Part shown: piece after piece, positions 50,400 to 61,092 of the stretch
Layout of the letters: every line of letters begins with the position of its first letter
Position numbering within the stretch: position 1 is the stretch's first letter
Assembly: GCA_025351875.1 (NCBI GenBank)
Contig: JANXVA010000414.1
Location: 1 to 64,000 of the forward strand
Direction of reading: 5' to 3'
Length of the DNA stretch: 64,000 nucleotides
DNA from: Myxococcales bacterium
GTDB taxonomy: Bacteria > Myxococcota_A > Polyangia > Polyangiales > Polyangiaceae
Made by a program: the position numbers and the translations under genes
The notes under the pieces: model-generated
The model's database searches: none
Seen by the model: only the letters and a program-made list of their open reading frames with translations
Told to the model about the DNA's origin: nothing

Positions 50400-50451
50400 G
50401 ACCGGAGCGTACCTCGCTTTGGGTGGCTCCGAGGGGCCCCGAGCGGACCGC

Positions 50452-51249
50452 TCACCGAGCTGCCCGTTCACGCTGGCGACGTGATCGGAACGCAAGCACG
50501 ATCGAGATGACCGCGAAGTACGGGAGCACGTAGGCGATGAGCGCAGCCACGAGGCGCATCGCCGTCGTGAATCCCTGGCGCTGCGCGGACGCCGTCTCTT
50601 GCACGACGCCGACCGGACCCGACACCTCTGCGCTACCGGTGTCCGTGAACAGGTGGACGAATCCGCTGACCATCGCGACGACTACCCTTGCCGGCCTGAC
50701 GAGCCCCTCGGCGACCGCGTGACCGACTCCGATCTCCACCTGCTCGGCCGGAGGGCTCACGAGGAGCTTCGGCGGCGCCCCCTGCGGAGTCGCCTCGAAG
50801 GTGAGTGTTCGTCCCTCACGCTCGACGTCGATGCGCACCGTCGGGTTCGCGTGCACGGCGACGGCGCGCTTCAGCCCGTTCCAGTCGTGCACCGCCTCGC
50901 CGTCGAGCGACAGGATGCGATCGCCGTCCTGGACCCCGGCGCTCGCGGCGGGCCCGTGCGGCGAAACGCGGACACGCATGCTCGTCTCATCGACGTGAGT
51001 ATCGCCGCCGGCGAACAACCCAGCTGCGATCATCAAGCTCGACGCGAGATACCACCCTACGATCCCCCCGGCTGCGCGCGCGAGTGCGAGCGAGAGCGCC
51101 GGGGGCGGTGCGTCCATGCGCGTCGAGTACGCGTCGCGAAGCGCTCGCTCGCCGAACGGCAATCCGGCGGCCCAGCGCCCGGCGATCGCGACGGCAAGCG
51201 CGAAGGCACCGCTGCTCGCGAGCGTCACGATGGCGAGGAGGACGTACAT
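50452..51249 (-). CDS. PDZ membrane protein resembling a site-2 protease without catalytic motifs
   Basis: 265 residues, about four hydrophobic helices with one PDZ domain in between (~88-160): VRVSPHGPAASAGVQDGDRILSLDGEAVHDWNGLKRAV. After it, GSAEVSGPVGVVQETASAQRQGF and the last helix recall RseP/M50 site-2 proteases ('SGPVG/GGPVGI'), but HExxH in the first helix and the LDGG motif in the last helix are absent, so it should be catalytically inactive. A role as a PDZ scaffold or pseudoprotease is inferred. It follows gcvH by 18 bases, so it may be co-transcribed with gcvT-gcvH. Confidence 0.75.
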   Translation of the reverse strand: MYVLLAIVTLASSGAFALAVAIAGRWAAGLPFGERALRDAYSTRMDAPPPALSLALARAAGGIVGWYLASSLMIAAGLFAGGDTHVDETSMRVRVSPHGPAASAGVQDGDRILSLDGEAVHDWNGLKRAVAVHANPTVRIDVEREGRTLTFEATPQGAPPKLLVSPPAEQVEIGVGHAVAEGLVRPARVVVAMVSGFVHLFTDTGSAEVSGPVGVVQETASAQRQGFTTAMRLVAALIAYVLPYFAVISIVLAFRSRRQRERAAR

Positions 51250-51267
51250 TGGCGCGCCGGAAGGTCG

Positions 51268-51660
51268 CTAGTGCGCCGACTCCTTGACGTGCTCAGCGTA
51301 CGCCTTCTCGTCGAGGAGGCTGTTCAGCGCGCTCGTGTCGGCCGCCTCGATGACGACCATCCATGCCTTGCCGTAGCAGTCCTCGTTGACGAGCTCGGGC
51401 TTCGCGTCGAGGTCCTTGTTGATCTCGACGACCTTGCCGCTGACGGGAGCGAAGAGATCGCTGAGTGTCTTGACGCTCTCGATCGTGCCGAACGCCTTAC
51501 CGGCGGCGATCGCGTCACCGACCTTCACGTCCAGATTCACGAGCGTGATGTCGCCGAGCTGCTCGACGGCAAAGGACGTGATGCCGACGGTGACGCGATT
51601 GCCGTCCACCTTCGTCCACTCGTGGTCGTTCGTGTACTTGAGGCCCGCGGGGATGTTCAT
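51268..51660 (-). CDS. gcvH: glycine cleavage system H protein
   Basis: 130 residues, family length. YTNDHEWTKVDGNRVTVGIT, then lipoylation segment FGTIESVKTLSDLFAPVSGKV with the modified Lys in ESVKT, and ending in the usual WMVVIEAAD. Carries the aminomethyl group between GcvP and GcvT. gcvT lies immediately upstream (18 bases); gcvP is not in this window. Confidence 0.95.
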   Translation of the reverse strand: MNIPAGLKYTNDHEWTKVDGNRVTVGITSFAVEQLGDITLVNLDVKVGDAIAAGKAFGTIESVKTLSDLFAPVSGKVVEINKDLDAKPELVNEDCYGKAWMVVIEAADTSALNSLLDEKAYAEHVKESAH

Positions 51661-51678
51661 GACAGTCCGATTCTCTCT

Positions 51679-52788
51679 TTATTGGCTGCGCTTGTAGAAC
51701 GGTGTCTTCACGACCACCGCTTCGACGTTCTTTCCGCGACAATCGACCAGGAACTTGGTGCCGATCGCGGTCATCGCCGTCGGCAGGTAGCCGAGGCCGA
51801 TGCTCTTGCCGACGGTCGGGCCGGGGCTGCCGCTCGTGCAGATGCCGACCTCCTTGCCATCGACGTCGCGGAGCGGGTAGCCGTGGCGGGCGATGCCGCG
51901 TCCGAGCACCTCGAAGCCGACGAGCTTGCGGGGAAGGGGAGCCGCCTTGATCTTCTCGAGCGCCTCCTTGCCCACGAACATCGGCTTGTCGAGCTTCACG
52001 ACCCAGCCGAGGCCGGCCTCGAGGGGGTTGGTCGTCTCGTCGATGTCGTTGCCGTAGAGCGAGAGCCGCGATTCGAGTCGCAGCGTGTCACGCGCCCCGA
52101 GGCCCGCGGGCTTCAGGCCGAGGGGGCGGCCGAGCTCGATGAGCTGATCCCACAGCGCGGGCGCGTCGTCCCAGGCGCAGAAGATCTCCACGCCGTCCTC
52201 GCCGGTGTAGCCGGTGCGCGCCACGGTGCAGCGCACGTTCGCGACGATCGCATCGCGAAAGTGGAATGCCTTCAGCTCGCGGAGCTTCGCGGCGTCGCCG
52301 CCCGCGAGGGAGAGCACGTCGAAGGCCTTGGGTCCCTGGAGCGCGATGAGGGCCGTGGCGTCGGTGCGGTCGTCGAACTCGCAATGATCGACGGCGGCCT
52401 TCTTGAACACCGCCGCGATCTTGTCGTGGTTGGAGGCGTTGCAGACGATGAGCCAGCGCTCCCGCGCGGCGCGGTAGACGATGAGGTCGTCGAGGATCGT
52501 TCCCTGTTCGTTGCAGCAGGCCGTGTAGAGCGCCTGGCCGTCGACGAGCTTGGAGGCGTCGTTCGTGATGAGGTAATCGACGACCGCCGCGGCGTGCTCG
52601 CCTCGCATCTCTAGCTCGCCCATGTGCGAGACGTCGAAGATCCCGCAGGCCGTGCGGACCGCCTGGTGCTCGTCGACGATGCCGGTGTACTGGACGGGCA
52701 TCTCGAAGCCGGTGAAGGGCACCATCCGCGCTCCGGCCTTCACGTGGCGGTCGTGGAGCGAGGTCTTGCGCAGCGCGGGGTCGGTCAT
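51679..52788 (-). CDS. gcvT: aminomethyltransferase (glycine cleavage T protein)
   Basis: 369 residues. N-terminal [42 protein letters not shown], tetrahydrofolate-binding region, [14 protein letters not shown], and C-terminal [32 protein letters not shown] fit the GcvT family throughout. It transfers the methylene from H-protein-bound aminomethyl to tetrahydrofolate. First gene of a gcvT-gcvH pair; operon continues into the PDZ protein. No glycine-riboswitch pair was recognised in the 92 bases before it. Confidence 0.95.
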   Translation of the reverse strand: MTDPALRKTSLHDRHVKAGARMVPFTGFEMPVQYTGIVDEHQAVRTACGIFDVSHMGELEMRGEHAAAVVDYLITNDASKLVDGQALYTACCNEQGTILDDLIVYRAARERWLIVCNASNHDKIAAVFKKAAVDHCEFDDRTDATALIALQGPKAFDVLSLAGGDAAKLRELKAFHFRDAIVANVRCTVARTGYTGEDGVEIFCAWDDAPALWDQLIELGRPLGLKPAGLGARDTLRLESRLSLYGNDIDETTNPLEAGLGWVVKLDKPMFVGKEALEKIKAAPLPRKLVGFEVLGRGIARHGYPLRDVDGKEVGICTSGSPGPTVGKSIGLGYLPTAMTAIGTKFLVDCRGKNVEAVVVKTPFYKRSQ

Positions 52789-52880
52789 GACGAAGGCAGA
52801 CTAGTCGACGAGCCACGCACTGTCAGCCTGGTCTCGAAGGATCTTCCGCGGCCTGAGTTCGATGGCGCTATGCTCGTTTC

Positions 52881-53855
52881 GTGAAGCTTCCTGGGGTGCG
52901 GATCGCCGTTCTCGTGGCGCTCGGCTGTGGATGCGGCATCACAGTCGTCGGAGCCCTCGAGCCCGACGGCGGCGCCGCAGACGGCGGCTCCGAAGCAGGC
53001 GCCCAGCTTCCCGACGGCGGCTCCGTTCCCGACGCGATGGAAGCCGACTCGGGGGACACGATCATCGACATCGTGCCGCTCGACGCCTCGTTCGACGTGA
53101 ACCCCGCCAACTGCGCGGCCGGTTGCGACGGCGGCGTCTGCGACGGCGGCTGGTGTACGTTCACGTGTGGCGCGTCGCAGTGCCTGAACGCTCCGGTCGT
53201 CTGCCCGCCGGGTATCCCCTGCGCGGTCGCGTGCAACGCGAAGGGCTCGTGCGACAAGGGCGTCAACTGCGGCGCGGCCACGGCATGCGACGTCCGGTGC
53301 AACGGCGACACGACGTGCATCAACGACAAGGTGACGTGCTCGGGCGTCGCTTGCACCATCACGTGCTCCGGCAACGGCTCGTGCACCCAGGGCGTCGAGT
53401 GCGACGCCGGTCTCTGCGCCATCGGTTGCACCGGCACGAGCTCGTGCGTCAACTCGACGGTCGAATGTCGTGGGGAGACGTGCCAGGTCGTCTGCGGCAA
53501 CGGAGCCGGTAAGGGCAAGGGCTCGTGCGATCAGGGCGTCACCTGCATCGAGGCACAGGCTTGTGACATTGCCTGTCAGGACGGGAACACCTGCATCAAC
53601 AGCCGCATCACGGCGATCGCCCGCAACCGCGCGACGGTCCGTTGCACGGCCCCGGGCTCTTGCACCAAAGGCATCCAGACGACCTCCGCGGATGGCACCG
53701 CCGTTTGCAGGAACACGATGTGCGGGCCCGGGATCTCCTGCGACGGCGGCTCGTGCAGCGCGCGCTGCGTCAACAAGGACGTCGGTCTGTGCTGCAAGGC
53801 CGCGAACTGTCAGGTGCAGAACACCAGCTGCACGCTCTCGGATACCTGCCCCTGA
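52881..53855 (+). CDS. Cys-rich repeat lipoprotein
   Basis: 324 residues from GTG 52881. Signal IAVLVALGCGCGITV (lipobox Cys). A Asp/Gly/Ala-rich linker (ADGGSEAGAQLPDGG) precedes about ten short Cys-containing repeats of the form G-SC-x-GV-C-x-CxI-CxG-x-CIN (GSCDKGVNCGAATACDVRCN, GSCTQGVECDAGLCAIGCTG and so on), with around 45 Cys. Such repeats occur widely in sandaracinoid and polyangial lipoproteins; they are probably heavily disulfide-bonded surface or periplasmic structures. No function known. Confidence 0.8.
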   Translation: MKLPGVRIAVLVALGCGCGITVVGALEPDGGAADGGSEAGAQLPDGGSVPDAMEADSGDTIIDIVPLDASFDVNPANCAAGCDGGVCDGGWCTFTCGASQCLNAPVVCPPGIPCAVACNAKGSCDKGVNCGAATACDVRCNGDTTCINDKVTCSGVACTITCSGNGSCTQGVECDAGLCAIGCTGTSSCVNSTVECRGETCQVVCGNGAGKGKGSCDQGVTCIEAQACDIACQDGNTCINSRITAIARNRATVRCTAPGSCTKGIQTTSADGTAVCRNTMCGPGISCDGGSCSARCVNKDVGLCCKAANCQVQNTSCTLSDTCP

Positions 53856-53911
53856 GCTCCGACGTGGTCGTGGCTCTCCCCACGGCCGGTTAAGCGTTAT
53901 GCTCGCCCTCG

Positions 53912-54826
53912 ATGGCCACGCCGTTCGACCGCGCCGCCCGGCGCTACATCGAGGAATGGGTGCCGCGGTTCGTTCCGTATCACACGGATCTCGTTCGTGA
54001 GCTCGCGCTCGTGCAAGGCCAGCGGGTCATGGTCGCGCGGTGCGGCCCGGGCGCCGAGGTGCTCGCCGTGGCTCGCGCCGTCGGCGACCGCGGCAAGGTC
54101 CGCGCGACCGACCCGAACGCAGAGATGGTCGGCGTCTGCGACGAGCAGGTGAAGAAGGCCGGCTTCCCCGCGGTCACGTGCGAGTGTGCCGAGGCCGACG
54201 ACGTCGGGGAAGGCGGCTGGAACGCAATCGTCTGCGCGTTCGGTCTCTGGACGCTCACCGACCGCCCGGCCGTGCTGCAGCGATGGGCCGCTTCGCTCGC
54301 CCCGAACGGCAAGGTCGGCATCCTCACCTTCGGGCCGCCAGACGAGAGCGACCCGTTCGAGATCCTCGCGCGCTCCCTCCGCGAGCTCGAGCCCGATGCC
54401 GCGACGAAGCCGCCGCGCATCGAGGCGAGCCGCGAGTCGCTCCTCCGCACGTTCGAGGACGGCGGGCTCGCGCTCGTCCGCCACACGGTGCTTCATCACA
54501 CGGTCTCGTTCCCCACCGCCGAGGACTTCACGAACGCCATTCGCGAAGGCCGGACGTGGCGGACCGTGTGGGAGGAGCTCGGCCCCGAGCGCATGGGCCG
54601 CGTCACCGCGCACTTCTACGATCAGGTCGGAGGCCCGACGGCGCCGCTCGTCTTCGAGCCTGCGGCGACGCTCGCGATCGCCGCGCTGCCCGGCGCGGAG
54701 GTGGAACTCGCCGTGCGTCCGAGCGTGGTCGCGCCCCGTCTCTCCAAGACGCCGCCTCCGATGGAGGCCGTCGCTCTGCCGCGTCCGCGCGCCGAGCCGT
54801 GTGACGAAGAGAAGCCGAAAGGCTGA
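53912..54826 (+). CDS. class I SAM-dependent methyltransferase
   Basis: 304 residues. The SAM-binding region is VMVARCGPGAEVLAVARAVGD (motif I, altered: the usual hydrophobic-[DE]-x-G-x-G is here ARCGPGAE), then KVRATDPNAEMV (motif II acid) and VTCECAEADD, WNAIVCAFGLWTLTDRP (post-motif). Substrate unknown. It precedes metK by 134 bases on the same strand, so enzyme and SAM supplier may be functionally linked, although no operon signal is clear. Confidence 0.82.
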   Translation: MATPFDRAARRYIEEWVPRFVPYHTDLVRELALVQGQRVMVARCGPGAEVLAVARAVGDRGKVRATDPNAEMVGVCDEQVKKAGFPAVTCECAEADDVGEGGWNAIVCAFGLWTLTDRPAVLQRWAASLAPNGKVGILTFGPPDESDPFEILARSLRELEPDAATKPPRIEASRESLLRTFEDGGLALVRHTVLHHTVSFPTAEDFTNAIREGRTWRTVWEELGPERMGRVTAHFYDQVGGPTAPLVFEPAATLAIAALPGAEVELAVRPSVVAPRLSKTPPPMEAVALPRPRAEPCDEEKPKG

Positions 54827-54960
54827 TGGCGCCTCCGCCGAGCACGAGCTCGAGGGGCGGTTCTCGTGCGAAACCTGGCCTAATCCTGGCTTGATAGGGC
54901 TTTGCAGCGCGCCGTTGACGCGCTAGTAGGAAGCCTCGAAATCTTCCTCAGGAGTCGCGA

Positions 54961-56322
<1,362 letters not shown>

Positions 56323-56365
56323 AAGACGCTGAAAGAAGGCTCCTTTGTGGGAGTCTCTAGTGCAT

Positions 56366-56400
56366 CGCGCGGGTCGCCTTTGGCGGCCCGTCGCGTTTTG
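56366..56400 (+). terminator. intrinsic terminator after metK
   Basis: A GC-rich hairpin (cgcgcgggtcgcc / ggcggcccgtcgcg, loop TTT, 56366-56395) is followed by TTTT (56396-56399), a standard rho-independent terminator for the plus-strand metK transcript. Confidence 0.75.
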
Positions 56401-56418
56401 TCCTGGTATCAACGAGCC

Positions 56419-57414
56419 ATGCTGAAGTCGCTCTCGGTCCTCGGGCTTGCAGGTTTGGTCGCTGTCGTTGCGAGTGCGTGCGGTTCTTCGTCGTCCCGCG
56501 AAGGCTTCGGCGACGGCACGACACCCGCGGCGGACGGAACGGGCACGACACCCGCGCCCGCAGGGACGATCGGCGGCAAGCCCGCCGGCGAGAACCCCGC
56601 GGCCGACGAGTGCCAGAAGATGGACATCATCTTCGTCGTCGACGACTCCGGCTCGATGGAGCAGGAGCAGACCAACCTCGCCGCGAACTTTCCGAAGTTC
56701 GTGACCGTGCTCGACTCATTCAAGACGAAGAGCGGCGCGAAGCTCGACTACCGCGTCGCCGTCACCACGACGGGCCGCGACGTGAAGTACTCGATCGAGG
56801 CCCCCGGATTCGGCAACATTCCGATGGACGAGAAGGGCGATGACGGCGCGTTCAAGAACACGAAGTCTTGCGGCGCAGCGACGCGCTGGGTCGATCACAC
56901 CGACGCCGACAAAGCGACGCGCTTCTCGTGCCTGGCGAAGGTCGGCACCGGTGGCCCGAGCATCGAGATGCCGCTCGAGTCGCTGAAGCTCTCACTGACC
57001 GACCGCGTCGCCGACGGGACGAACGCCGGCTTCCTCCGCCCCGACGCGCTGCTCGCCGTCGTCATCCTCACCGATGAAGACGACTGCTCGCGGGAGGACA
57101 ACAACTTCATCTACAAGGGCGACGGCGCGTGCGAGACGATGGATCACGTCCAGCCGCTCACCGACTACGTGTCGGTCCTCGACACGGCAGCCAAGGGCCC
57201 CGGCCGCTGGGCCACCGCGGTCATCGCGGGCGACAAGGCGTGCAAGTCGTCCTTCGGCAACGCGGCCGAGGCGAAGCGCCTGAAGAGCTTCGTCGGCCTC
57301 GCCGGAAAGAACGGCACGTTCAGCTCGATCTGCGACGGCGACCTCTCCGGCTCACTCCAGAAGGCCCTCGACACCTTCGACGCCGCCTGCAAGAGCTTCC
57401 CCGCAGTTCGGTAG
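56419..57414 (+). CDS. lipoprotein with von Willebrand A domain
   Basis: 331 residues from ATG 56419 (the frame opens 24 codons earlier across the metK terminator hairpin). Signal SLSVLGLAGLVAVVASACGS gives an acylated Cys; then a Thr/Pro/Ala linker and a VWA domain with MIDAS DDSGSM, conserved Thr and the late Asp in VILTDEDDC. The domain is about 250 residues and has two or three disulfides (CGAATRW, CSREDN). Probably a surface or periplasmic adhesion/assembly protein; no operon partner on the same strand downstream. Confidence 0.82.
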   Translation: MLKSLSVLGLAGLVAVVASACGSSSSREGFGDGTTPAADGTGTTPAPAGTIGGKPAGENPAADECQKMDIIFVVDDSGSMEQEQTNLAANFPKFVTVLDSFKTKSGAKLDYRVAVTTTGRDVKYSIEAPGFGNIPMDEKGDDGAFKNTKSCGAATRWVDHTDADKATRFSCLAKVGTGGPSIEMPLESLKLSLTDRVADGTNAGFLRPDALLAVVILTDEDDCSREDNNFIYKGDGACETMDHVQPLTDYVSVLDTAAKGPGRWATAVIAGDKACKSSFGNAAEAKRLKSFVGLAGKNGTFSSICDGDLSGSLQKALDTFDAACKSFPAVR

Positions 57415-57492
57415 GCTTTCAGGTCGGGCTCCGTCCCAGTTCATCCTCTCGGATTCGCTGTTCGGCGGTGGGGCGGCGCGGAAACGCGTGTT

Positions 57493-60102
57493 CTACGTTG
57501 CGCGTTCGCCCTCGTTCGCGAGGCGTGTGGGGAGTGTCGGGTCGAGGAAATAGCCTTCGTCGTCGTGGAGCAGGATGCCGTCGAGGCCCGCGCGGCGGAG
57601 GCGCGCGATGGTCACGTGGAGCCGGTTCTTCGCCGCGGCCGGGAGGATGGTCTCGCCCGGCCATCCTACGCGCACGAGTGTGCCGAGGGTGATCGGGCGG
57701 CCGGGGTAGCGGACGCGATCGTGGGCGAGGCGGCTGACGATCGCGCGCAACGCTCCGCCGGCAGCGAGCTTCACTACCTCGCCGGAGGGCGTGCGTAGCC
57801 AGCTGCCTTTCGCGTCGAGCACGAGCTTGCGGTCCGAGGTCGTCGAGCGGGACCTCCTTCGGGGCTCGCGGGCGGAGCGGACCTTCGCGACCACGCGCTT
57901 CGCAAAACGAACCTCCTCCGAGGTGCCGTCGGCGGGTGGGGGCTCGCCCGCGGGCGCGAGCACGCTCTCGAAGATCGCGAGTGCTTCGCTGCGCGCTGCG
58001 CGGCCGTCACCGTCGAGGAGAACACGGGCGCGCGCGAAGCTCTCGCGTGCCGATGCCGCGCGACCGAGCGCCAAGTCGACGAGCCCTGCCGCCGCCGTGA
58101 CCATCGCCTCACTACCTCGGTCGCCGACGTCGGCAAGCTTCACGCGCGCATCGCGGTAGCTGCCTTCCGCATCCGCGAGCGCCCCCTGCTCGAGCGCGAC
58201 GTGACCGAGGTACCCGAGGACGATGCCCTCCGTGTGCGTGTCGCCGATCGCGCGGAACGCCGAGAGCGCGCCGTCGAGGCGCGTGCGCGCACCGAGAAGG
58301 TCGGCCTCTTCGCTGTCGACGAGCGCGAGCAACACCTCGCACCACGCGGCCGAGCGATGATCGCCGGCGGCACGGAGCGCGTCGAGCCCCGCCGTGCAGT
58401 CGCGCCGCGCATCGATGAGCTGCCCGTCGTCGAGGAGGCGGCTTCCCAGCATCATGAGCACGAAGCCTTCTTCTCGCACATCGCCCGCCACGTGAAGGAG
58501 GTCCCGTGCTCGCGCGAGCTCGATCATGGCCTCGCCGTTCCGCCCCTCCTCCGAGAGGACATTGGCGAGGTCCTTCGAGACGATTCCGCGGAGGCCGGGG
58601 TCGGCGCCAGCCCCGAGCCGCTTCGTAGCGGCCCCGAAGTGCACTCGCGCGTCCGCGAAGCGCCCCTTCAGCCCAATGACGAGCCCGAGCTTGCTCGAGG
58701 CGAGCACCTCGACATGCAGGACTCCGGCCTGTGCCGCGAGCCGACGTGCGGCCTCGAGGTCCTTCAGCGCAGCGTCGCGCTTGCCGTGATGGATACGCGC
58801 GAGACCCCGCACCAGGTGGAGCTCGGCGGTGAGCGCCCTCGGTATGCCTCCCGCCTCGAGCAACGCGTCGACCCGTCCGATGAACGCCGCGAGCGGACCG
58901 CGCGCCAGGGCCAGCGGCGCGAGCGCGAGCGCGACCTTTGCCGCCATCGCCGCTCGACCCTCGGTGGTCGCCCAGCCGAGAGCCGCCTCGAGGTCGTCGC
59001 GATCGAGCGCGAGCACGTCGGGCGAGCGCGGCGGTCCGATGCCGCTCCCCGCCCCGAAGTGCTCGGCGTGCAGGCGCGCGGTCGTGGTGCGTTCGGCGGC
59101 GGTCTGCCGATCGGCCGCGAAGACGCGAACGCTGGCCTGGAGCGCGTACCTGCGTGCGCCGGGGAGCTCGCGAGGCTCGAACGCGCGTACGAGCGACGAC
59201 TCTTCGAGGCGCTCGAGCGCCTCGGCGGTCTCGAGCCGCGGGCGTCGGGTGATCGCCATCGCCGCGGCGAGATCGAAGCTGGCCCGGAAGACGGAACAGC
59301 CCGCGAGCACGCGGGCGCCGCCCTCGTCGAGCTGGTCCCACGAGAGCGCGAACGCGCCGCGAAGCGTTCTCCCTCCGGATGCCGTGGAGGTCGTGTCGAG
59401 CGAGTCGAGGCGCTCCGCGAGCATCGAAGCGATCTCGCGCTCACCGAGGACGACGACGCGCGAGGCACACAGCTCGATCGCGAGTGGCAGTCCCGCGAGC
59501 GAGCGGACGATCGAGGCGACGTGTGGCGCCGTGCTCGCCGTGAGGCGATAGCCCGGTTGGACCGCGGCTCCGCAGCGGACGAAGAACCTCACGGCGCCCG
59601 ATTTCTCGATGGCGGCCAGCGTCTGCTCGCGCGGCGGCGGGATCTCGAGCGGCCCGAGCGCGACGCGCTGCGCGGCCGGAAGAGCCACCCTCGTGCGCGC
59701 GGCGACGAGGAAGCGGGCGGTCGGGGCATCGCGTAGCCAGCTCGGGAGCAGCTTGGCCAGCACGGCGCAGGCGAGGTCCGCGTCGTCGAGCACCACGAGA
59801 ATTTTCCCGCGACTCGCGATCGCCCGCCCGATCCGTTCGGCCGTCGCCGTCGCCGTCGCCGTCGCCGCGCTCGAGAGCCCGAGGGCGCGCGCAATCTCGC
59901 GACACGTCGCATCGGGGCCAGCCACCCCGAAGAGTGCACAATGCACCGAGGGTCTCGATGCGGCGAAGGCGCTCGCGAGGGCCGTCTTTCCGACTCCGGG
60001 CGCTCCCGTCATCGAAACGATCCGATTCTTCGCGACGGCTCGCGAGAGCTCCTCGAGCTCCGCTTCTCTGCCGATGAGCACGCTCCCACTCACGGTCTCC
60101 AT
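57493..60102 (-). CDS. STAND-type ATPase regulator with TPR-like repeats and winged helix
   Basis: 869 residues. N-terminal LIGREAELEELSRAVAKNRIVSMTGAPGVGKTAL (Walker A, 33-41) and KILVVLDDADL (Walker B ~100), with the GLPLAIELCASRV motif typical of NB-ARC/AfsR-like STAND ATPases. The middle is helical repeat (TPR/HEAT-like). The last ~100 residues (LRAIVSRLAHDR... AAAKNRLHVTIARLRRAGLDG... DDEGYFLDP) resemble an OmpR/SARP-type winged helix, so it likely binds DNA. These proteins oligomerise on ligand and switch on transcription. A 6-bp repeat (59836-59859) encodes a short ATATAT run in the ATPase. Confidence 0.85.
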   Translation of the reverse strand: METVSGSVLIGREAELEELSRAVAKNRIVSMTGAPGVGKTALASAFAASRPSVHCALFGVAGPDATCREIARALGLSSAATATATATAERIGRAIASRGKILVVLDDADLACAVLAKLLPSWLRDAPTARFLVAARTRVALPAAQRVALGPLEIPPPREQTLAAIEKSGAVRFFVRCGAAVQPGYRLTASTAPHVASIVRSLAGLPLAIELCASRVVVLGEREIASMLAERLDSLDTTSTASGGRTLRGAFALSWDQLDEGGARVLAGCSVFRASFDLAAAMAITRRPRLETAEALERLEESSLVRAFEPRELPGARRYALQASVRVFAADRQTAAERTTTARLHAEHFGAGSGIGPPRSPDVLALDRDDLEAALGWATTEGRAAMAAKVALALAPLALARGPLAAFIGRVDALLEAGGIPRALTAELHLVRGLARIHHGKRDAALKDLEAARRLAAQAGVLHVEVLASSKLGLVIGLKGRFADARVHFGAATKRLGAGADPGLRGIVSKDLANVLSEEGRNGEAMIELARARDLLHVAGDVREEGFVLMMLGSRLLDDGQLIDARRDCTAGLDALRAAGDHRSAAWCEVLLALVDSEEADLLGARTRLDGALSAFRAIGDTHTEGIVLGYLGHVALEQGALADAEGSYRDARVKLADVGDRGSEAMVTAAAGLVDLALGRAASARESFARARVLLDGDGRAARSEALAIFESVLAPAGEPPPADGTSEEVRFAKRVVAKVRSAREPRRRSRSTTSDRKLVLDAKGSWLRTPSGEVVKLAAGGALRAIVSRLAHDRVRYPGRPITLGTLVRVGWPGETILPAAAKNRLHVTIARLRRAGLDGILLHDDEGYFLDPTLPTRLANEGERAT
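59836..59859. repeat. four 6-bp tandem repeats (coding)
   Basis: gccgtc repeated four times; on the minus strand this encodes TA dipeptide repeats of the STAND protein. In frame, so length change would not truncate the protein. Confidence 0.7.
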
Positions 60103-60254
60103 CCTACGCGCGAGGGTGATCTAGGTGCGTGGCGTCGACATGATCCGAGTCCCCATGGACCACCCGCATCCTCGAACGACGGCACTTCGCGCTGTGAGAG
60201 CCTGGCCTACACCTTGCTCTACTGCTCGTGCGAGAGCGGAGATGTGAGGTGCCT

Positions 60255-61076
60255 GTGAACGCTGCGAAGAAGAGCCTCTGGTTGTGGTCGTTAATCGTTC
60301 CGCTCGCGTGCTCCGGCTGCGCGGCCGTCACCGGCGACGACGAGGAGCAAGAGAGCGAGCCGCAGGGCTCGAGCGCAGACGAGCTGCGCAGCCCCGTGAG
60401 CTGCACGGAGAGAGGGGCGACGGGCTACAAGAGCGGCGCGCCGTACGCGATGAGCGTCATCACCGTCGGCGGCAAGGCGACCGCGAAGCCGACGGCGCAC
60501 GCGTTCCTCAAGATGCAGCAAGCGGCCGACGCCGCGGGCGTCACGCTCTCGATCAACAGCGGCTTCCGCTCGCAGGCGGAGCAGCAATATCTCTACAAGT
60601 GTTACCAGACCGGGTCGTGCAACAGCGGCAACCTCGCGGCCCGGCCGGGATACTCGAACCACCAGAACGGCCGCGCGCTCGATCTCGCGACGGGCGACTG
60701 GACGTGGGTCGCCAACAACGCCGCTCGGTTCGGCTTCAGGCGCACGGTACCGAGCGAGCGATGGCACTACGAGTTCTTCGGCAGCGATCCTGGTGGTCCG
60801 TGCGCGGGAGGCGCAGGCACGCCGCCCGCGCCGGCCGATCCGTCGGCCCCGGGGAACCACGACGCCCCGGCTCCCGCTCCGACCCCCGCCAACACCGGCG
60901 GTGCGTCCGGCGGCGGATGCTTTTCACCGACGATGAACGAGAGCATGGATGCGGGGGCGTGCGTCCAGTCCTCGGCCGACGACGTCTTCTACCAGTGCCA
61001 CGATGGCCTCTGGTACCGCGGCGTCTCCGGCGGGAACGGTCCCTACGGCACGTGCACGTCGACCCACGCGCATTGA
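60255..61076 (+). CDS. VanY/M15-type D-Ala-D-Ala carboxypeptidase-like lipoprotein
   Basis: 273 residues from GTG 60255, preceded by GAGGT at 60246-60250; an upstream start is not needed. Signal SLWLWSLIVPLACSGCAAV has a lipobox. The M15B core has SGFRSQAEQQYLYKCY, GYSNHQNGRALDLATG (metal-binding His and Asp), and ERWHYEF (catalytic Glu/His region). A disordered Pro/Ala/Gly linker leads to a C-terminal domain with four Cys, absent from plain VanY proteins and possibly a binding module. Would trim peptidoglycan stem peptides in the periplasm. Confidence 0.85.
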   Translation: MNAAKKSLWLWSLIVPLACSGCAAVTGDDEEQESEPQGSSADELRSPVSCTERGATGYKSGAPYAMSVITVGGKATAKPTAHAFLKMQQAADAAGVTLSINSGFRSQAEQQYLYKCYQTGSCNSGNLAARPGYSNHQNGRALDLATGDWTWVANNAARFGFRRTVPSERWHYEFFGSDPGGPCAGGAGTPPAPADPSAPGNHDAPAPAPTPANTGGASGGGCFSPTMNESMDAGACVQSSADDVFYQCHDGLWYRGVSGGNGPYGTCTSTHAH

Positions 61077-61092
61077 CCTGATTCGGGGGCAG

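Noticed and set aside
54827-54960. SAM riboswitch or sigma54 promoter before metK
   Set aside because: No SAM-I/II/III core motifs seen; the GG...GC spacing does not fit -24/-12.
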